From a virus: 47,092 nucleotides of DNA. A program made the translations under genes and the position numbers. The first letter of the stretch is position 1, and each line of letters begins with the position of its first letter. The DNA is taken from positions 1 through 47,092 of IMG/VR virus record IMGVR_UViG_3300035085_000013; one strand, written 5' to 3'. Positions 15,176 through 21,626 of the stretch are shown here, in pieces. Below the pieces are notes generated by a model that made no database searches, was not told the origin of the DNA, and saw nothing but the letters and a program-made list of their open reading frames with translations.

Positions 15176-15392
15176 TAATGGAACCAAGATGAACCAGTAC
15201 GCCTGGATGGCATACGACGTTGGGAATTGTGATCTGTTCCCAGACACCCAGGTGATCGAGGCTCGAGATATCAAGCACGCCCTACAGAGGATAGCCGCCG
15301 CGCTACCTGATGAAGAGCCGGATCATCTGTATGTAGCTTTGATGCACGAGAAGGGCAATGGGCTTCCAAGATGGAGAAAGAAGAATGTCTAG
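15168..15392 (+). CDS. Hypothetical early protein, 74 aa
   Basis: Starts MSDNGTKMNQYAWMAYDVGNCDLF behind AGGAGGAAAGCAA. Alpha/beta. Ends WRKKNV, overlapping the next start by 8 nt. Function unknown. Confidence 0.65.
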   Translation: MSDNGTKMNQYAWMAYDVGNCDLFPDTQVIEARDIKHALQRIAAALPDEEPDHLYVALMHEKGNGLPRWRKKNV

Positions 15393-15441
15393 CTTCATGG
15401 GTGAGAAGAAAAAGAGGATAAAGAACAATCCCTTGGAGTGA
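15385..15441 (+). CDS. Possible 18-residue peptide
   Basis: MSSFMGEKKKRIKNNPLE, with a start and a stop coupled to both neighbours (GGAGAAAGAAG before ATG; TGATG after). It may be a genuine mini-gene or just a coupling bridge. Confidence 0.35.
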   Translation: MSSFMGEKKKRIKNNPLE

Positions 15442-15617
15442 TGAAGATGCCGAGCAGGAGCAAAAAGCAACACGACCTAATGCAGGCGGTGGCACACAGC
15501 GTTGAGTTCAGTAAAAAGGCTGGTGTGCCACAATCTGTAGCGCGCGAGTTCACTCAAGCAGATAAGAAAGAGGGGAAGTATGGAAAGCCAAAGAAGTCCC
15601 GGAAAGGTGCATCTTGA
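15441..15617 (+). CDS. Conserved small phage protein (SKKQH type), 58 aa
   Basis: MKMPSRSKKQHDLMQAVAHS then KKAGVPQSVAREFTQADKKEGK: this matches a widespread small phage protein of pattern SKKQHNLM...PQSVGKEF...ADK. Its biochemical role is not known to me. The tail is very basic. It starts within the previous stop (TGATG). Confidence 0.7.
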   Translation: MKMPSRSKKQHDLMQAVAHSVEFSKKAGVPQSVAREFTQADKKEGKYGKPKKSRKGAS

Positions 15618-15780
15618 AAAGGGCTCTAAGCTCTTCCAAGGATCACTGCATAGCGCGTGTGGGAGATATCTAGCTGATGCGCGCAATCTAATCCTCACAC
15701 ACGACGTCAAATCCATAAACTGTCACACCTGCCTAAAGGTGATTGAAAGTGAAAAGAGGAAAGCGAAGCCTCGTAAGTAG
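15580..15780 (+). CDS. Hypothetical Cys-containing protein, 66 aa
   Basis: ATG 15580 follows GAGGGGAAGT. Contains C...INCHTCLKVIE, possibly a partial zinc site (three Cys, two His), as in small phage zinc-finger proteins with HXC...CxxC. Basic C-terminus (KRKAKPRK). Overlaps both neighbours. Confidence 0.6.
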   Translation: MESQRSPGKVHLEKGSKLFQGSLHSACGRYLADARNLILTHDVKSINCHTCLKVIESEKRKAKPRK

Positions 15781-16009
15781 CGTCATCCTTCTGGCTGAAC
15801 AGAAGCGGATGATTGAACCTCTCGAGCGTCTGACACCTGCTGAGGCCAAGTGGCTTCATAGGAACCGGACGCTTGATTTTGTTCATACTCTTATCATTGC
15901 CAAAAACGAGGTGCAACTGAATCCCTTGACGGGGGATCGCAGGATTGCATGGAATGAAGCTGTGAGAGAATGGAGAGCGAGTGATGGATATCCCTTCAAG
16001 GAGAAATGA
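15743..16009 (+). CDS. Hypothetical early protein, up to 88 aa
   Basis: The frame opens with TTG 15743; GTG 15749 or ATG 15809 are alternatives. The folded part appears to be LERLTPAEAKWLHRNRTLDF...LTGDRRIAWNEAVREWR. Start uncertain, function unknown. Confidence 0.6.
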   Translation: MKVKRGKRSLVSSVILLAEQKRMIEPLERLTPAEAKWLHRNRTLDFVHTLIIAKNEVQLNPLTGDRRIAWNEAVREWRASDGYPFKEK

Positions 16010-16010
16010 G

Positions 16011-16277
16011 ATGCAGGGCTCCCCCGAAGAGATCGCGGCACAACTGCTGCGCACGACATATCTCGATGTGCAAACGCTCGCCACCGCCATCCGTGAGGCG
16101 GAAGCGAGGGGACGAGAGGAGGCGGCCAAGGCGGTTTGCCCGTGGTGCAAGAAAGGCTGGCCATTGCAGCTCGATTATCACGTCGAGCCGCTCAGCACCC
16201 CTTTGATGACGCAAATGACGGTCGGATGCAAAGCAACGGCGATCCGCTCGCTGAATGCCCCCACCAAGGGGACCTGA
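16011..16277 (+). CDS. CPWC-containing early protein, 88 aa
   Basis: AAGGAGAAATGAG decides ATG 16011. A helical first half ending AAKAVCPWCKKGWPLQ may give half a zinc site with His and Cys further on (YHVE...GCKAT). More G/C-rich at third positions than its neighbours. Confidence 0.65.
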   Translation: MQGSPEEIAAQLLRTTYLDVQTLATAIREAEARGREEAAKAVCPWCKKGWPLQLDYHVEPLSTPLMTQMTVGCKATAIRSLNAPTKGT

Positions 16278-16280
16278 TCC

Positions 16281-16523
16281 ATGATGGCTGAGAAGCTGGG
16301 CTTCCTTTCGTGGATCAGACGACTGCTCGCCGAGCGTCGCGCGGCACGGGCGGCCTATCAGAAGCATAAGGCTTACTTCGACGACATCGCCAATGCGTGT
16401 CGCGAGTGCCGGAGCTTCGCCTACTGCCGCGCCGAGGGTTGCTGGCGCGCGGGGCGCTCACCCGAGCCGAGCGAGAAGGCCCGTATAGGATACGCTCGCA
16501 GGGCGCCCAAGGAGAGCGCATGA
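16281..16523 (+). CDS. Small Arg/Cys-rich protein, 80 aa
   Basis: N-terminal amphipathic basic helix (LSWIRRLLAERRAARAAYQKH), then CRECRSF...YCRAEGC, four to five Cys consistent with a small zinc site. GC-rich, like the preceding gene. Function unknown. Confidence 0.6.
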   Translation: MMAEKLGFLSWIRRLLAERRAARAAYQKHKAYFDDIANACRECRSFAYCRAEGCWRAGRSPEPSEKARIGYARRAPKESA

Positions 16524-16541
16524 CGACGCGCGAGGCTTCAT

Positions 16542-16910
16542 ATGCCTGATTTCTATTCCAAAGTTGTTGGGATGAGCTTCTATAAGAATGCCGAGAACAT
16601 TCTGCGCGCCCTTCAACATGGGGAACCGTTGGAATTAGTGCGCGAGCCTAATAATCCATACCATAGGTGGGCTGTGGCAGTCTTTGATCTGCCCAATAAG
16701 TTGGGCCATCTCCCGTGGATGGATGCTGAAGTGATTGGTCCTTTGATGGATCTTGGTGTGACCATGCAGTGTGTTGTATGGCGCAAGCCTCCGCATCTGC
16801 GGATCAGATGGAACAAACAGGAGGCTATCAAAGTGCAGAAGCAGCTGCGCGCGCTCAAACAGGGTGCGCCCAAACCGAAACTTCCAGAGGACGAGGAGGT
16901 GCCCTTTTGA
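16542..16910 (+). CDS. Stand-alone HIRAN-domain protein
   Basis: 122 residues. The first 80 match the HIRAN domain: VVGMSFYKNAENILRALQHG, LELVREPNNPYHRWAVAVF, KLGHLPWMDAEVIGPLMDLG. In HLTF/Rad5 helicases HIRAN binds 3' ends of single-stranded DNA. Alone in a phage early cluster it may recognise replication or repair ends (inference). The C-terminus is basic, then acidic. The tiny membrane gene at 16907 overlaps its stop. Confidence 0.85.
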   Translation: MPDFYSKVVGMSFYKNAENILRALQHGEPLELVREPNNPYHRWAVAVFDLPNKLGHLPWMDAEVIGPLMDLGVTMQCVVWRKPPHLRIRWNKQEAIKVQKQLRALKQGAPKPKLPEDEEVPF

Positions 16911-16993
16911 CAAAGTTCAACTGGTTTCTCGCAGGGATAGCTATAGGCTTGGGAATTGCCGTCTATCTCAACCACTACATAGGAGTTTGGTGA
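16907..16993 (+). CDS. 28-residue membrane peptide with TTG start
   Basis: TTG at 16907 overlaps the HIRAN stop (TTGA), with GAGGAGG 9 bases upstream. Reads MTKFNWFLAGIAIGLGIAVY then LNHYIGVW: one Gly-zipper-like transmembrane helix. The stop overlaps the next ATG (TGATG). Coupling on both sides supports translation. Function unknown. Confidence 0.55.
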   Translation: MTKFNWFLAGIAIGLGIAVYLNHYIGVW

Positions 16994-17331
16994 TGCCTAT
17001 GACCCATATCCCCCTTTCTGAACTCCTCAAAGAGGATCCGAAAATAGTGGATGTTTTGTATATGCTTGACTCTGCTTGTAAGGGTAAGCATATCAGAAAC
17101 GGTCCCAATCTATGGGCTATGGATAATCTTTCTGGGAATGTCGTTCTCTCAATTGATTTAGCGAAGGAAATCGCCAAAGTAGCGATCGCCTACAGGCAGT
17201 TCTTCCGTGTCATGCAGATACGTGATGCCAGACTGGATTTCGATTACAGAGAATGGGTTCGTTTATACCATGAAACGTTCCAACGCTGCAAGGCATTGGA
17301 CAAAGTGGAGAAGAAAGATGAGAGAAGCTGA
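16993..17331 (+). CDS. Hypothetical early protein, 112 aa
   Basis: ATG 16993 shares TGATG with the membrane peptide. Mostly helical (LSELLKEDPKIVDVLYMLDSAC..., KEIAKVAIAYRQFFRVMQI). No recognised domain. Confidence 0.65.
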   Translation: MPMTHIPLSELLKEDPKIVDVLYMLDSACKGKHIRNGPNLWAMDNLSGNVVLSIDLAKEIAKVAIAYRQFFRVMQIRDARLDFDYREWVRLYHETFQRCKALDKVEKKDERS

Positions 17332-17476
17332 AATCATCGAGCTGGCTATTCGCAGGGTTGGGATGAGACTCGAGCAGAGCAGGAGAATGGATCTTGCCGA
17401 AATCGGCAAGCATTTGAAAGAGATCGCAGACGAGATCGCAGATCTCTGTCGCATTCACAAGGAGCAAAAGAAATGA
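17318..17476 (+). CDS. Hypothetical helical protein, 52 aa
   Basis: ATG 17318 follows GGAGAAGAAAG. Nearly all helix with a heptad-like pattern (IIELAIRRVGMRLEQSRRMD...IGKHLKEIADEIADL), perhaps a small coiled coil. Confidence 0.6.
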   Translation: MREAEIIELAIRRVGMRLEQSRRMDLAEIGKHLKEIADEIADLCRIHKEQKK

Positions 17477-17697
17477 TCTGCATTGTGGAAACGAACCTCG
17501 AGCGTCAAGCCCCTCCAGTGCCCTCAGTGGTTAGGGTGATTGGACCCTTTTCCAGTTTGGAGGATGCGATCCTTCATCTATTCGGGAACTCTATCCTCGC
17601 GCAGGATTGCAACTGTTTGAATATCCCCTATCAGATCAATCAGACCTGGTATGAATTCAAGGAGATGGAGCATCCATTTACTGAAAAGCCAGCATAG
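17473..17697 (+). CDS. Hypothetical early protein, 74 aa
   Basis: ATGA-coupled to the previous gene. Beta-alpha pattern (VVRVIGPFSSLEDAILHLFGN...) with aromatic C-terminal half. Last gene of the compact small-gene cluster before palindrome copy 4. Confidence 0.65.
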   Translation: MICIVETNLERQAPPVPSVVRVIGPFSSLEDAILHLFGNSILAQDCNCLNIPYQINQTWYEFKEMEHPFTEKPA

Positions 17698-17704
17698 TGG
17701 CATT

Positions 17705-17719
17705 GTTCAAATTTTGAAC
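17705..17719. promoter_or_regulatory. GTTCAA-N3-TTGAAC palindrome, copy 4
   Basis: GTTCAAATTTTGAAC, 21 bases before the ATG of the HTH gene at 17741 and just ahead of its AGGAGG. This position would suit autoregulation by that protein. Confidence 0.7.
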
Positions 17720-17740
17720 ATATCTAGGAGGTGTTCAGAG

Positions 17741-18349
17741 ATGCCAACAGTTCTGAACGCGCTAACAGTCAGCCAGATAAAGCGCCGCATATGGGACGGC
17801 GAGAGTCAACACTATGTGGCTGCTGACATAGGCGTGACCCAGCCCACCATCTCTCGTATAGTCAACGGAGAACAATGGTTTGAAGTGAAATGGCCTGATG
17901 GATCTATGGGTGGTCTGTCAACGGACAGAAGACTCGAGCTCCAGCGGGAAAAACTGAATAAGCAAAAACACAGAACAGTTCCCACAGAGGAAGTGGAGGA
18001 CGTGGAAGAGCTGGGAGAGAACATCATAGATCTGGCCAAACGCCGGGTCTCGCGCGTGACAGAAGAAGAGGAAGAGCGCCATATGCGGGAGGCGCTGGCA
18101 GACTTCGGAAAAACAAACGAAGAATTCAGGACGGCAGCAATCAATCTTCAGGATCTTCCTGTGATGTGGGATCTATTCAAGCAGGCTCACCCTGGTGTGC
18201 CGTTGATAGATGCCGCCGACAAGAGCCCGGATCAGACACAGAAGTCGGTTGTCATGTATGTCTTAGGCAACCTCACGCCGGATATGTGGGATAGTGACAC
18301 CGCATATCGTCTGGTTCGAGAAGCCCTAGAGCTGATAAAGAAAGGATAG
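17741..18349 (+). CDS. HTH regulator candidate, 202 aa
   Basis: ATG 17741 lies behind AGGAGGTGTTCAGAG. Residues about 9-42 (TVSQIKRRIWDGESQHYVAADIGVTQPTISRIVNG) form a homeodomain-like/sigma70-region-4-like helix-turn-helix with the recognition helix TQPTISRI. The middle is acidic and probably a linker. The C-terminal 100 residues are a separate helical domain without known family. Palindrome copy 4 lies just upstream. It is the best candidate for the factor that binds the six palindromes, but that is inference. Confidence 0.75.
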   Translation: MPTVLNALTVSQIKRRIWDGESQHYVAADIGVTQPTISRIVNGEQWFEVKWPDGSMGGLSTDRRLELQREKLNKQKHRTVPTEEVEDVEELGENIIDLAKRRVSRVTEEEEERHMREALADFGKTNEEFRTAAINLQDLPVMWDLFKQAHPGVPLIDAADKSPDQTQKSVVMYVLGNLTPDMWDSDTAYRLVREALELIKKG

Positions 18350-18378
18350 GTAGCGTCACAAAAATCCATCCAAAGGGG

Positions 18379-18407
18379 TTGACGCCCCCTCATGTAAATG
18401 CCATATT
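18379..18407 (+). promoter_or_regulatory. Sigma70-like promoter before 18456
   Basis: TTGACG (18379-18384), 17-base spacer, CATATT (18402-18407). Weaker than the other two promoters called here, but placed in the only gap before a gene that looks highly expressed. Confidence 0.5.
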
Positions 18408-18455
18408 ACAACTCCGCCCGAATGAACAGGCGGCCCATAGGAGAAAGATCGAAAC

Positions 18456-18893
18456 ATGAAAGAGATGGAAATCACCGCCAAGATCGGCACCGACGGCAAG
18501 CCTGCTTCGGTCAAGCGCGAGCTCGGCGAGAACCTCGATGAGCTGGTCAGCCAGTTCGGCCACGACGTGATCTATGCGCACGCCAAGAGCTCGATCGTCG
18601 TCGCCGCGCAGGGCAAGATCAGGACCCTGATCGACCCCGAGCGTGAAGGTGGCCCGCTGGAGGGTGATGCTCTCCAGGAGGAGATGAACAAGTGGACGCC
18701 GGGCATTAGGAAGCCGGGTAAGTCCGCGGCCGAGAAGGTCAAGGAGCACTTCGGCAAGATGGACCCGGAACTCCGGCGGCAGCTTCTCGCGGAGCTGGCA
18801 AGCGAGGGCGGGGAGGCGGACGAGGCCGAGAATGCCGTCGAGGAGGAGCAGGAGCAGGCTCCGCAGCCGGCGCGTGGTGGGCGTCGCCGCTAG
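18456..18893 (+). CDS. Conserved-type early protein, 145 aa (paralogue of 8935-9342)
   Basis: MKEMEITAKIGTDGKP start, ENLDELVSQFGHDVIYAHAKSS, a WTPGIRKPGKSA segment, MDPELRRQLLAELAS, an acidic stretch and an Arg-rich end (ARGGRRR). The same order of motifs occurs in the gene at 8935, so the two are probably duplicates or members of one family. Both have G/C-rich third positions and a hairpin straight after the stop. Cassette GGAGAAAGATC lies at 18440-18450. Function unknown; a nucleic-acid-associated abundant protein is a guess. Confidence 0.8.
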   Translation: MKEMEITAKIGTDGKPASVKRELGENLDELVSQFGHDVIYAHAKSSIVVAAQGKIRTLIDPEREGGPLEGDALQEEMNKWTPGIRKPGKSAAEKVKEHFGKMDPELRRQLLAELASEGGEADEAENAVEEEQEQAPQPARGGRRR

Positions 18894-18894
18894 C

Positions 18895-18957
18895 AGCAGG
18901 TGACTGGCTCTGGGGGGTGGCAACTATCCGTCATCCCCCAGTGTCCAGTCACTTGCT
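18895..18957 (+). other. Long rod-like inverted repeat / RNA hairpin
   Basis: Outer stem 18895-18907 with 18945-18957 (12 of 13 Watson-Crick, one G-U). Then a small internal loop, then inner stem 18911-18921 with 18930-18940 (11 pairs, two G-U), and an 8-base loop. It starts two bases after the stop at 18893. No T-tract follows. It could be a message stabiliser or a factor-dependent terminator isolating the downstream promoter. Confidence 0.75.
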
Positions 18958-18974
18958 ACTCTGCGACAAGGGCC

Positions 18975-19003
18975 TTGACAACTATAAACCAGATCATTAT
19001 GAT
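18975..19003 (+). promoter_or_regulatory. Strong sigma70-type promoter
   Basis: TTGACA (18975-18980), 17-base spacer, TATGAT (18998-19003). It would transcribe 19044 onwards, that is the exonuclease, GH16, nuclease and perhaps the whole replication block. It lies 18 bases after the long hairpin. Confidence 0.8.
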
Positions 19004-19043
19004 TGGTTAACTGCCTAGCTGCATAAAAAACGGAGAAAGATAA

Positions 19044-19376
19044 ATGCCGAACGGTGGAAGGCCGAAGGTCTTCATTGCCAATCGCGGTTCTCACGACTAC
19101 CGCCCGGCTGAAAAATTCGGCGATCTTGTTTTCGTCACAGACGGTGAAATAAATAAGTTTGCCATCGGAGAGCTGTTCCGCCGCGCCCAAGAGGTGATGA
19201 AACACAGCACGGAGGAGGACTTCTTCCTCCCCACAAGCCTCCCCATTTTGTCAGGTATTTGCAGCGCCCTCCTTGCTTATAAGCACGGGAGGGTTCGTTA
19301 TCTCTTATTTAAGTACAGCCACGGAAAGAAGGCTGGCGAGTATATCGAGAGGACCATCTATCTGGGGGACCAATGA
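19044..19376 (+). CDS. Hypothetical early protein, 110 aa
   Basis: First gene after the strong promoter, with cassette GGAGAAAGATA. Begins MPNGGRPKVFIANRGSHDYRPAEKFGDLVFVTDGEINKF, a pattern shared by small phage proteins of unknown role. Mixed alpha/beta, with a C-terminal strand pair. Confidence 0.75.
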   Translation: MPNGGRPKVFIANRGSHDYRPAEKFGDLVFVTDGEINKFAIGELFRRAQEVMKHSTEEDFFLPTSLPILSGICSALLAYKHGRVRYLLFKYSHGKKAGEYIERTIYLGDQ

Positions 19377-19597
19377 CTTCTGCTGAAAGAGAGCTGCTTG
19401 TCTGCGCGCTCGCGCTGCACAAGATATGGCGAAATCAGGAGGGCTTTGAAGTAGCAAAGCCTATCATCGAAAACTTCAAGCGAGCGGCTACGCTCGTAGA
19501 GAATGAAAACGAGGAGGTTGCACAGAACAAGCTCCCCGAGGCATGGAGTGGCGAGGACCCAGCCAAGGCGATGCGGCGTATCGAGCAAGGTGAGTGA
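19373..19597 (+). CDS. Hypothetical early protein, 74 aa
   Basis: ATGA-coupled to the previous gene and TGATG-coupled to the exonuclease. Helical (MTSAERELLVCALALHKIWR...). Function unknown. Confidence 0.65.
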   Translation: MTSAERELLVCALALHKIWRNQEGFEVAKPIIENFKRAATLVENENEEVAQNKLPEAWSGEDPAKAMRRIEQGE

Positions 19598-20196
19598 TGC
19601 TACTATTTTTCGATACTGAGACAACTGGCTTCTATGATTTTCAGGCCACTGCTGATGATCCAAAACAGCCCCATTTAGTCCAGCTCGCAGCCATGCTGAC
19701 GGAGGATGATGGTAAGGAGATCAATAGTATATCTTGTATCGTTGCCCCAAATGAGTTTGAAATCCCTACTGGGGCTTCTGACGTACATGGCATCACCACC
19801 GAGAGAGCACGCGAAGTTGGCGTCAATATTCGCCCTGTTTTGTCTATTTTTGGCTATATGGCTTCTGTTTCAGATCGGCTGGTTGCGCATAACGTGGATT
19901 TTGATGCCGCTATTTTGAAAACGGAGTTTATGCGGCAGAATAGCAAGTTTTCAATGGATCTCTGCGCTCCATTTTTCTGCACAATGAAAGCCAGCACGAA
20001 TATTTGCAAGATCTCATTTGACAAACCTCGGGCTTCTCTTTATGCAGGTATGCAGCAATACAAGTGGCCAAAGCTGCAGGAGGCATACAAATTTTTCTTT
20101 AATGAAGAATTCGAGGGGGCGCATGATGCCCTGGCCGATGTGCGCGCCTGTAAGCGCATATACTTCCACCTACTGGAAAAGGGACTTGTGATATGA
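19597..20196 (+). CDS. DnaQ-type 3'-5' exonuclease
   Basis: 199 residues, DEDDh family. Motifs are LFFDTETTG (ExoI), VAHNVDFDAAIL (ExoII) and GAHDALADVRAC (ExoIII, His-x4-Asp). It would remove nucleotides from 3' DNA ends, in proofreading, repair or host DNA breakdown. It is separate from the exonuclease domain in the polymerase at 26578, so the phage has two proofreading-type nucleases. The ATG at 19597 was chosen over a GTG one codon earlier because it overlaps the preceding stop. Confidence 0.9.
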   Translation: MLLFFDTETTGFYDFQATADDPKQPHLVQLAAMLTEDDGKEINSISCIVAPNEFEIPTGASDVHGITTERAREVGVNIRPVLSIFGYMASVSDRLVAHNVDFDAAILKTEFMRQNSKFSMDLCAPFFCTMKASTNICKISFDKPRASLYAGMQQYKWPKLQEAYKFFFNEEFEGAHDALADVRACKRIYFHLLEKGLVI

Positions 20197-20342
20197 ACAT
20201 CATCATCCTTGTCATCTTGATCCTCCTCCTGCTTGGTGGGCTCCCGACCTGGGGATATCACCACTATGGATGGGGTCCCAGCGGTGGGGTGGGGCTCATT
20301 CTGGTGGTGGTTATCATCCTTCTCCTGATGGGGAGGCTCTGA
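20193..20342 (+). CDS. DUF3309-type small membrane protein
   Basis: 49 residues: a hydrophobic helix MNIIILVILILLLLGGLPTW, a polar turn GYHHYGWGPSGG, and a second hydrophobic helix ending LLLMGRL. This is the exact architecture of DUF3309, a ~50-residue membrane protein otherwise common in proteobacterial chromosomes. ATGA overlap with the exonuclease and TGATG overlap with the GH16-like gene show co-translation. It was probably captured from a host. Function not known. Confidence 0.85.
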   Translation: MNIIILVILILLLLGGLPTWGYHHYGWGPSGGVGLILVVVIILLLMGRL

Positions 20343-21190
20343 TGCCCATATACCCTGTCAAGTTCGCCGTGAATGCGGATGGCTCCCTGACGGGATCGGT
20401 CGAGATCGAGGATCAGGTCCCCGTTCCGCCAGTGCCGAGCCTGCCCATCCCAATCGCCGGCAGTGGGATGAAGCTGGCGAAGGATTGGAGCTTCGGCACC
20501 GACAAGGGGACGATCAAGACCAGGGAACAGCTTCTCAAGGAGTTCTTCGATCACCTCTGGTGGTATGGGTCCACGATCCCGCAGAACCTCGAGCTGACAG
20601 CGGACAGCCTGATCTTATGGCTGACCAAGCAGAGCGGCATCACGCACGCTTCGACGATCGCCAGCAAGTGGACGGAGACGACGGGGACTGTGTTCATTGA
20701 AGTCCTGGCGCGCTGCGAAGCCGCGCAAGGAAGCTGGCCTGGGATTTGGCTCTACCCGAATATGCCGGATATCCAGAGCGGCTCCAACGGAGGGGAGGCG
20801 CAAACCAACGAAATCGACATAATGGAGAAGTTCGACAACGGAGGGCAGGCGCCAAATGGTGGATCTGATCCCTTCTATGGACCCAATCGCGCGAAGGCGA
20901 CGGTCCTCTGGGGAAATCACCAGACGCGCTGGCAGCAGGTAGTTCCGGTTGATACAACCCAGTGGCATAAATATGCCGTCTTAAAGAAGGGCAACTCTCT
21001 GGAATTCTTCTACGATGACAAGTCGATCGGGAAGACGGGAATGAGCTGGACCGATGCGCCCCCGATGCTCGTTCTCGATCACTGGTGTCTCGCCAAAGAC
21101 GACCAAGGCGGTGGAGCGATTGGCGGCCCAGGCCTTGCGGATGGCAAGCGCGTGGCGTTTGAAGTCGCCTATGCCAGGGCCTATCAGTGA
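20342..21190 (+). CDS. GH16-like concanavalin-fold protein
   Basis: 282 residues from ATG 20342. The GH16 signature ExDxxE is present as NEIDIMEKF (E157, D159, E162), preceded by SWPGIWLYP (132-139) and followed by a WHKYAVLKKGNSLEFFYDD strand set and a C-terminal VAFEVAYARAYQ. GH16 enzymes cut beta-glucans and related polysaccharides. No signal peptide. In phages this would suit a capsule or exopolysaccharide depolymerase, but it is in the early block and not with tail genes. G/C-rich third positions set it apart from neighbours. Confidence 0.75.
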   Translation: MPIYPVKFAVNADGSLTGSVEIEDQVPVPPVPSLPIPIAGSGMKLAKDWSFGTDKGTIKTREQLLKEFFDHLWWYGSTIPQNLELTADSLILWLTKQSGITHASTIASKWTETTGTVFIEVLARCEAAQGSWPGIWLYPNMPDIQSGSNGGEAQTNEIDIMEKFDNGGQAPNGGSDPFYGPNRAKATVLWGNHQTRWQQVVPVDTTQWHKYAVLKKGNSLEFFYDDKSIGKTGMSWTDAPPMLVLDHWCLAKDDQGGGAIGGPGLADGKRVAFEVAYARAYQ

Positions 21191-21381
21191 CCGAGGGGCG
21201 CTTCGATAGCGTCCTTTTGCCTGGGCGTGTTATCAGACAAACAGACAAGGCCTATTTGGTCGATTTCGATGCAGATAAGCCAATCTGGCTTCCTAAGAGT
21301 CAGGTGGAATTCTATCAAGATAAGGGAGAATTCAGTATCCCGAGATGGCTCGCGGAGAAGCATGATCTCCCTTTGAAATAG
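21187..21381 (+). CDS. Hypothetical small beta-rich protein, 64 aa
   Basis: GTG start at 21187 overlaps the GH16-like stop by 4 nt. The sequence VLLPGRVIRQTDKAYLVDFDADKPIWLPKSQVEF is an OB/SH3-like strand pattern seen in small phage proteins next to recombination genes. Function unknown. Confidence 0.7.
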   Translation: MTEGRFDSVLLPGRVIRQTDKAYLVDFDADKPIWLPKSQVEFYQDKGEFSIPRWLAEKHDLPLK

Positions 21382-21390
21382 GAGAAACAG

Positions 21391-21615
21391 ATGCCAGATC
21401 GTTTCGAGAAGATTACAGATGTTCTCGAGTTCCTCAAACAGCAATCAGGGAGAAAAAAGATTGACCCAGCTGAACAGCTGATCTTGGATACCATAGTAGA
21501 GGAGTATGTCCTAGTGACCGACTCCCTTCTGAGGATCGCTGATGCGCTGGAGCAGATTGCTCATACTCACGAAGTTCAAATGAGCAATATAGAGATAAAT
21601 ACTCGACACAAATAG
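21391..21615 (+). CDS. Hypothetical helical protein, 74 aa
   Basis: Behind AGGAGAAACAG. Helical (ITDVLEFLKQQSGRKK..., LILDTIVEEYVLVTDSLLRIADALEQI) with heptad-like leucines. Function unknown. Confidence 0.65.
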   Translation: MPDRFEKITDVLEFLKQQSGRKKIDPAEQLILDTIVEEYVLVTDSLLRIADALEQIAHTHEVQMSNIEINTRHK

Positions 21616-21626
21616 GAGAAAGATCA

